The notes under the pieces are model-generated. The model had not been told where the DNA came from. It made no database searches and saw nothing but the letters and a program-made list of their open reading frames with translations. This document shows positions 62,711-64,000 of a stretch of 64,000 nt of DNA, one piece after another (within the stretch, counting starts at the first letter, position 1; each line of letters starts with the position of its first letter). Made by a program: the position numbers and the translations under genes. This stretch comes from Kozakia baliensis (GTDB lineage Bacteria > Pseudomonadota > Alphaproteobacteria > Acetobacterales > Acetobacteraceae), in the NCBI RefSeq assembly GCF_001787335.1, contig NZ_CP014674.1, positions 1,816,501-1,880,500 on the forward strand, read 5' to 3'.

Positions 62711-64000
62711 CACTACAGTTGCGTTTTTCTGAGAGTTCTGAATCTATGGGCAACCATGATTCTGAACGATACGAATGGGACGGCGTCAGTCGAGGATGTT
62801 CTGGCGCTAACGCTGGAGGCATTGCGGGACGCCAAGGCGCGGATGCGCCCGGTGTTTGGCCAGGAGCGGATTGCGGCGTCGGCGGGGCGTTTTCTGGAGA
62901 CGCTCTTGGGCAACGAGCCACGCAAGACTGGTTGGATGCGGGCGGAGGCAGCGGGCGATCCGGGGCCGTGGCGGCAGCAGGGGTTGCTGGGCCGGGCGCA
63001 ATGGGATGCCAATGCGCTGCGCGATGTCGTACGCGATCATGTGGTGGATCACTTCGGTGATCCGGATGCGGTTCTGGTGGTCGACGAGACCGGTTTTCTC
63101 AAGAAGGGCGCGGCCTCCTGCGGCGTGAGCCGACAATACACGGGGTCTGCTGGCAAGATCACCAACTGCCAGATCGGCGTATTCGCGACCTACGTTTCAT
63201 CCAAAGGGTACGCCTTTCTCGACCGGGCGCTGTATCTGCCGAAAAGCTGGACCGATACACCGGAACGGCTGGCAGCGGCGCATGTTCCCGACGATATCCG
63301 CTTTGCCACCAAACCGTCCCTGGCCACCGCTATGATCGGGCGGGCGCTTGCGGCAGAGGTGCCGTTCGCCTGGGTCTCCGGCGACAGCGTGTATGGTGTC
63401 GGCGATTTGGAAATGGCTCTGCGTCGCGCGGGCAAAGGGTTCGTACTGGGCGTCAACGCCAATCACTGGTTCCACTCCTGGCGCCCCGACGTAATGTGGG
63501 TCGGCGAGGCGCGCGAGATCATCAAGACGCTGCCTGATGAGGCTTGGGTCCGCCGTTCGGCCGGTCACGGCACCAAAGGGGAGCGATGGTACGACTGGTT
63601 GTATTGCCCAATGGCCGATCTCCAGGCGTCGGAATATTCTGACACCCTGACCGGGACATGGACCCGAGGCCTGCTGGTCCGCCGCAATCCAGCTGATGGC
63701 GATCTGCGCTATTTCACGACCTGGTGCCCACAGGGGACGCCGCTTGAAACGCTGGTACGCGTTGAAGGCGCGCGCTGGCGGATCGAGGAAGGCTTTGAGA
63801 CCGCCAAGAACGAATTTGGCCTTGACCACAACGAGACCCGTTCCTGGCACGGCTGGCACCACCATGTCTCTCTGGTCATGCTTGCCTACGCCATGATGGC
63901 AGCCGTGCGCTCCCAGGCCAACGCCCTTGCGCTCAAAAAAAGCCCGCTTCCACCGAGCAAAAGCTTATCCGGTGGTCGATCCAGGAAATCCGCCGCCTCG
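62711..64000 (+). mobile_element. IS701-family insertion sequence, left end inside window
   Basis: The transposase below and the CTAG just before CACTACAGTTGCG suggest that the element begins about 62711. The right end, its inverted repeat and second target copy are beyond the window, so boundaries are provisional. Confidence 0.55.
62756..64000 (+). CDS. IS701-family transposase, partial
   Basis: DDE transposase, 415 codons seen and still open at the edge. The family lines VVDETGFLKKG, GVSRQYTGSAGKITNCQIGVF, DRALYLPKSW, WVSGDSVYGVGDLE and IEEGFETAKNEFGLDHNETRSW are all present. Start ATG at 62756 gives a normal N-terminus. Close to the edge the frame changes: after NALALKK a run of seven A (63926-63932 area) precedes a -1 frame that reads ASTEQKLIRWSIQEIRRL, the usual C-terminal line, while the continuing frame gives Ser/Pro/Arg-rich nonsense. 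So either a one-base loss in the A-run or slippage during expression. Confidence 0.9.
   Translation, partial: MILNDTNGTASVEDVLALTLEALRDAKARMRPVFGQERIAASAGRFLETLLGNEPRKTGWMRAEAAGDPGPWRQQGLLGRAQWDANALRDVVRDHVVDHFGDPDAVLVVDETGFLKKGAASCGVSRQYTGSAGKITNCQIGVFATYVSSKGYAFLDRALYLPKSWTDTPERLAAAHVPDDIRFATKPSLATAMIGRALAAEVPFAWVSGDSVYGVGDLEMALRRAGKGFVLGVNANHWFHSWRPDVMWVGEAREIIKTLPDEAWVRRSAGHGTKGERWYDWLYCPMADLQASEYSDTLTGTWTRGLLVRRNPADGDLRYFTTWCPQGTPLETLVRVEGARWRIEEGFETAKNEFGLDHNETRSWHGWHHHVSLVMLAYAMMAAVRSQANALALKKSPLPPSKSLSGGRSRKSAAS

Noticed and set aside
1-64000. CRISPR arrays, tRNA or rRNA genes
   Set aside because: I looked for repeated spacers and for tRNA-like arm and loop patterns and found none I can support.

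Overview
The window looks like chromosomal DNA of an acetic acid bacterium (Acetobacteraceae) or a close alphaproteobacterial relative. This is inferred from gene content and order: ffh-rpsP-rimM-trmD-rplS-leuC, many polyol and sugar genes, OprB porin, Hint-domain proteins, large TonB receptors and an IS701-type element. No rRNA, tRNA or CRISPR array was recognised.

Layout. 1-4.7 kb: minus-strand housekeeping operon (SRP protein, ribosomal proteins, tRNA/16S maturation, leucine biosynthesis). 4.8-9.4 kb: Spy-like periplasmic protein, then an exported lipase, a serine hydrolase and an MFS exporter. 9.4-14 kb: a large Hint-domain protein and a PiT phosphate transporter. 14.3-18.7 kb: a small unknown protein, a large TonB receptor, a tiny lipoprotein and a decayed TonB-receptor fragment. 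18.7-31.8 kb: a two-operon locus for C4 polyol/ketose (erythritol, erythrulose, threitol type) use. It has an FGGY kinase, an FAD dehydrogenase, an aldolase-like protein, a TIM-like isomerase, an RpiB-like isomerase, a complete ABC importer, a DhaK-DhaL fusion kinase and two DeoR regulators. 31.9-33.9 kb: small and unrecognised proteins. 34-37.4 kb: a tight cluster of acyl-CoA dehydrogenase-like protein, PIG-L deacetylase, NodS-like methyltransferase and a converging glycosyltransferase. 38.2-44.8 kb: a second sugar ABC operon with an SMP-30 lactonase and a GarR-type dehydrogenase; its binding-protein gene carries a frameshift. 45-54.9 kb: FUSC exporter, 3-hydroxyacyl-CoA dehydrogenase with divergent LysR, OprB porin, mannitol-dehydrogenase-family enzyme, HAD phosphatase and phosphohexomutase. 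55-62.4 kb: a DegT aminotransferase fused to a flavoprotein, in AT-rich surroundings, next to a TonB receptor, then a His-rich paralogue of the Hint protein. 62.7 kb to the end: the start of an IS701-type element.

How it fits together. The 18.7-31.8 kb locus can be read as uptake of a tetrulose (acetic acid bacteria make erythrulose from erythritol in the periplasm), phosphorylation by the DhaK-type kinase, and isomerisation by the TIM-like and RpiB-like enzymes to erythrose 4-phosphate. The kinase/dehydrogenase pair would feed the same pool from the polyol. This pathway is inferred from families and gene order.

The least ordinary items are the aminotransferase-flavoprotein fusion, the modular Hint and His-rich protein pair, the four-gene acyl-dehydrogenase/deacetylase/methyltransferase/glycosyltransferase cluster, and the extra aldolase-like enzyme in the tetritol locus.
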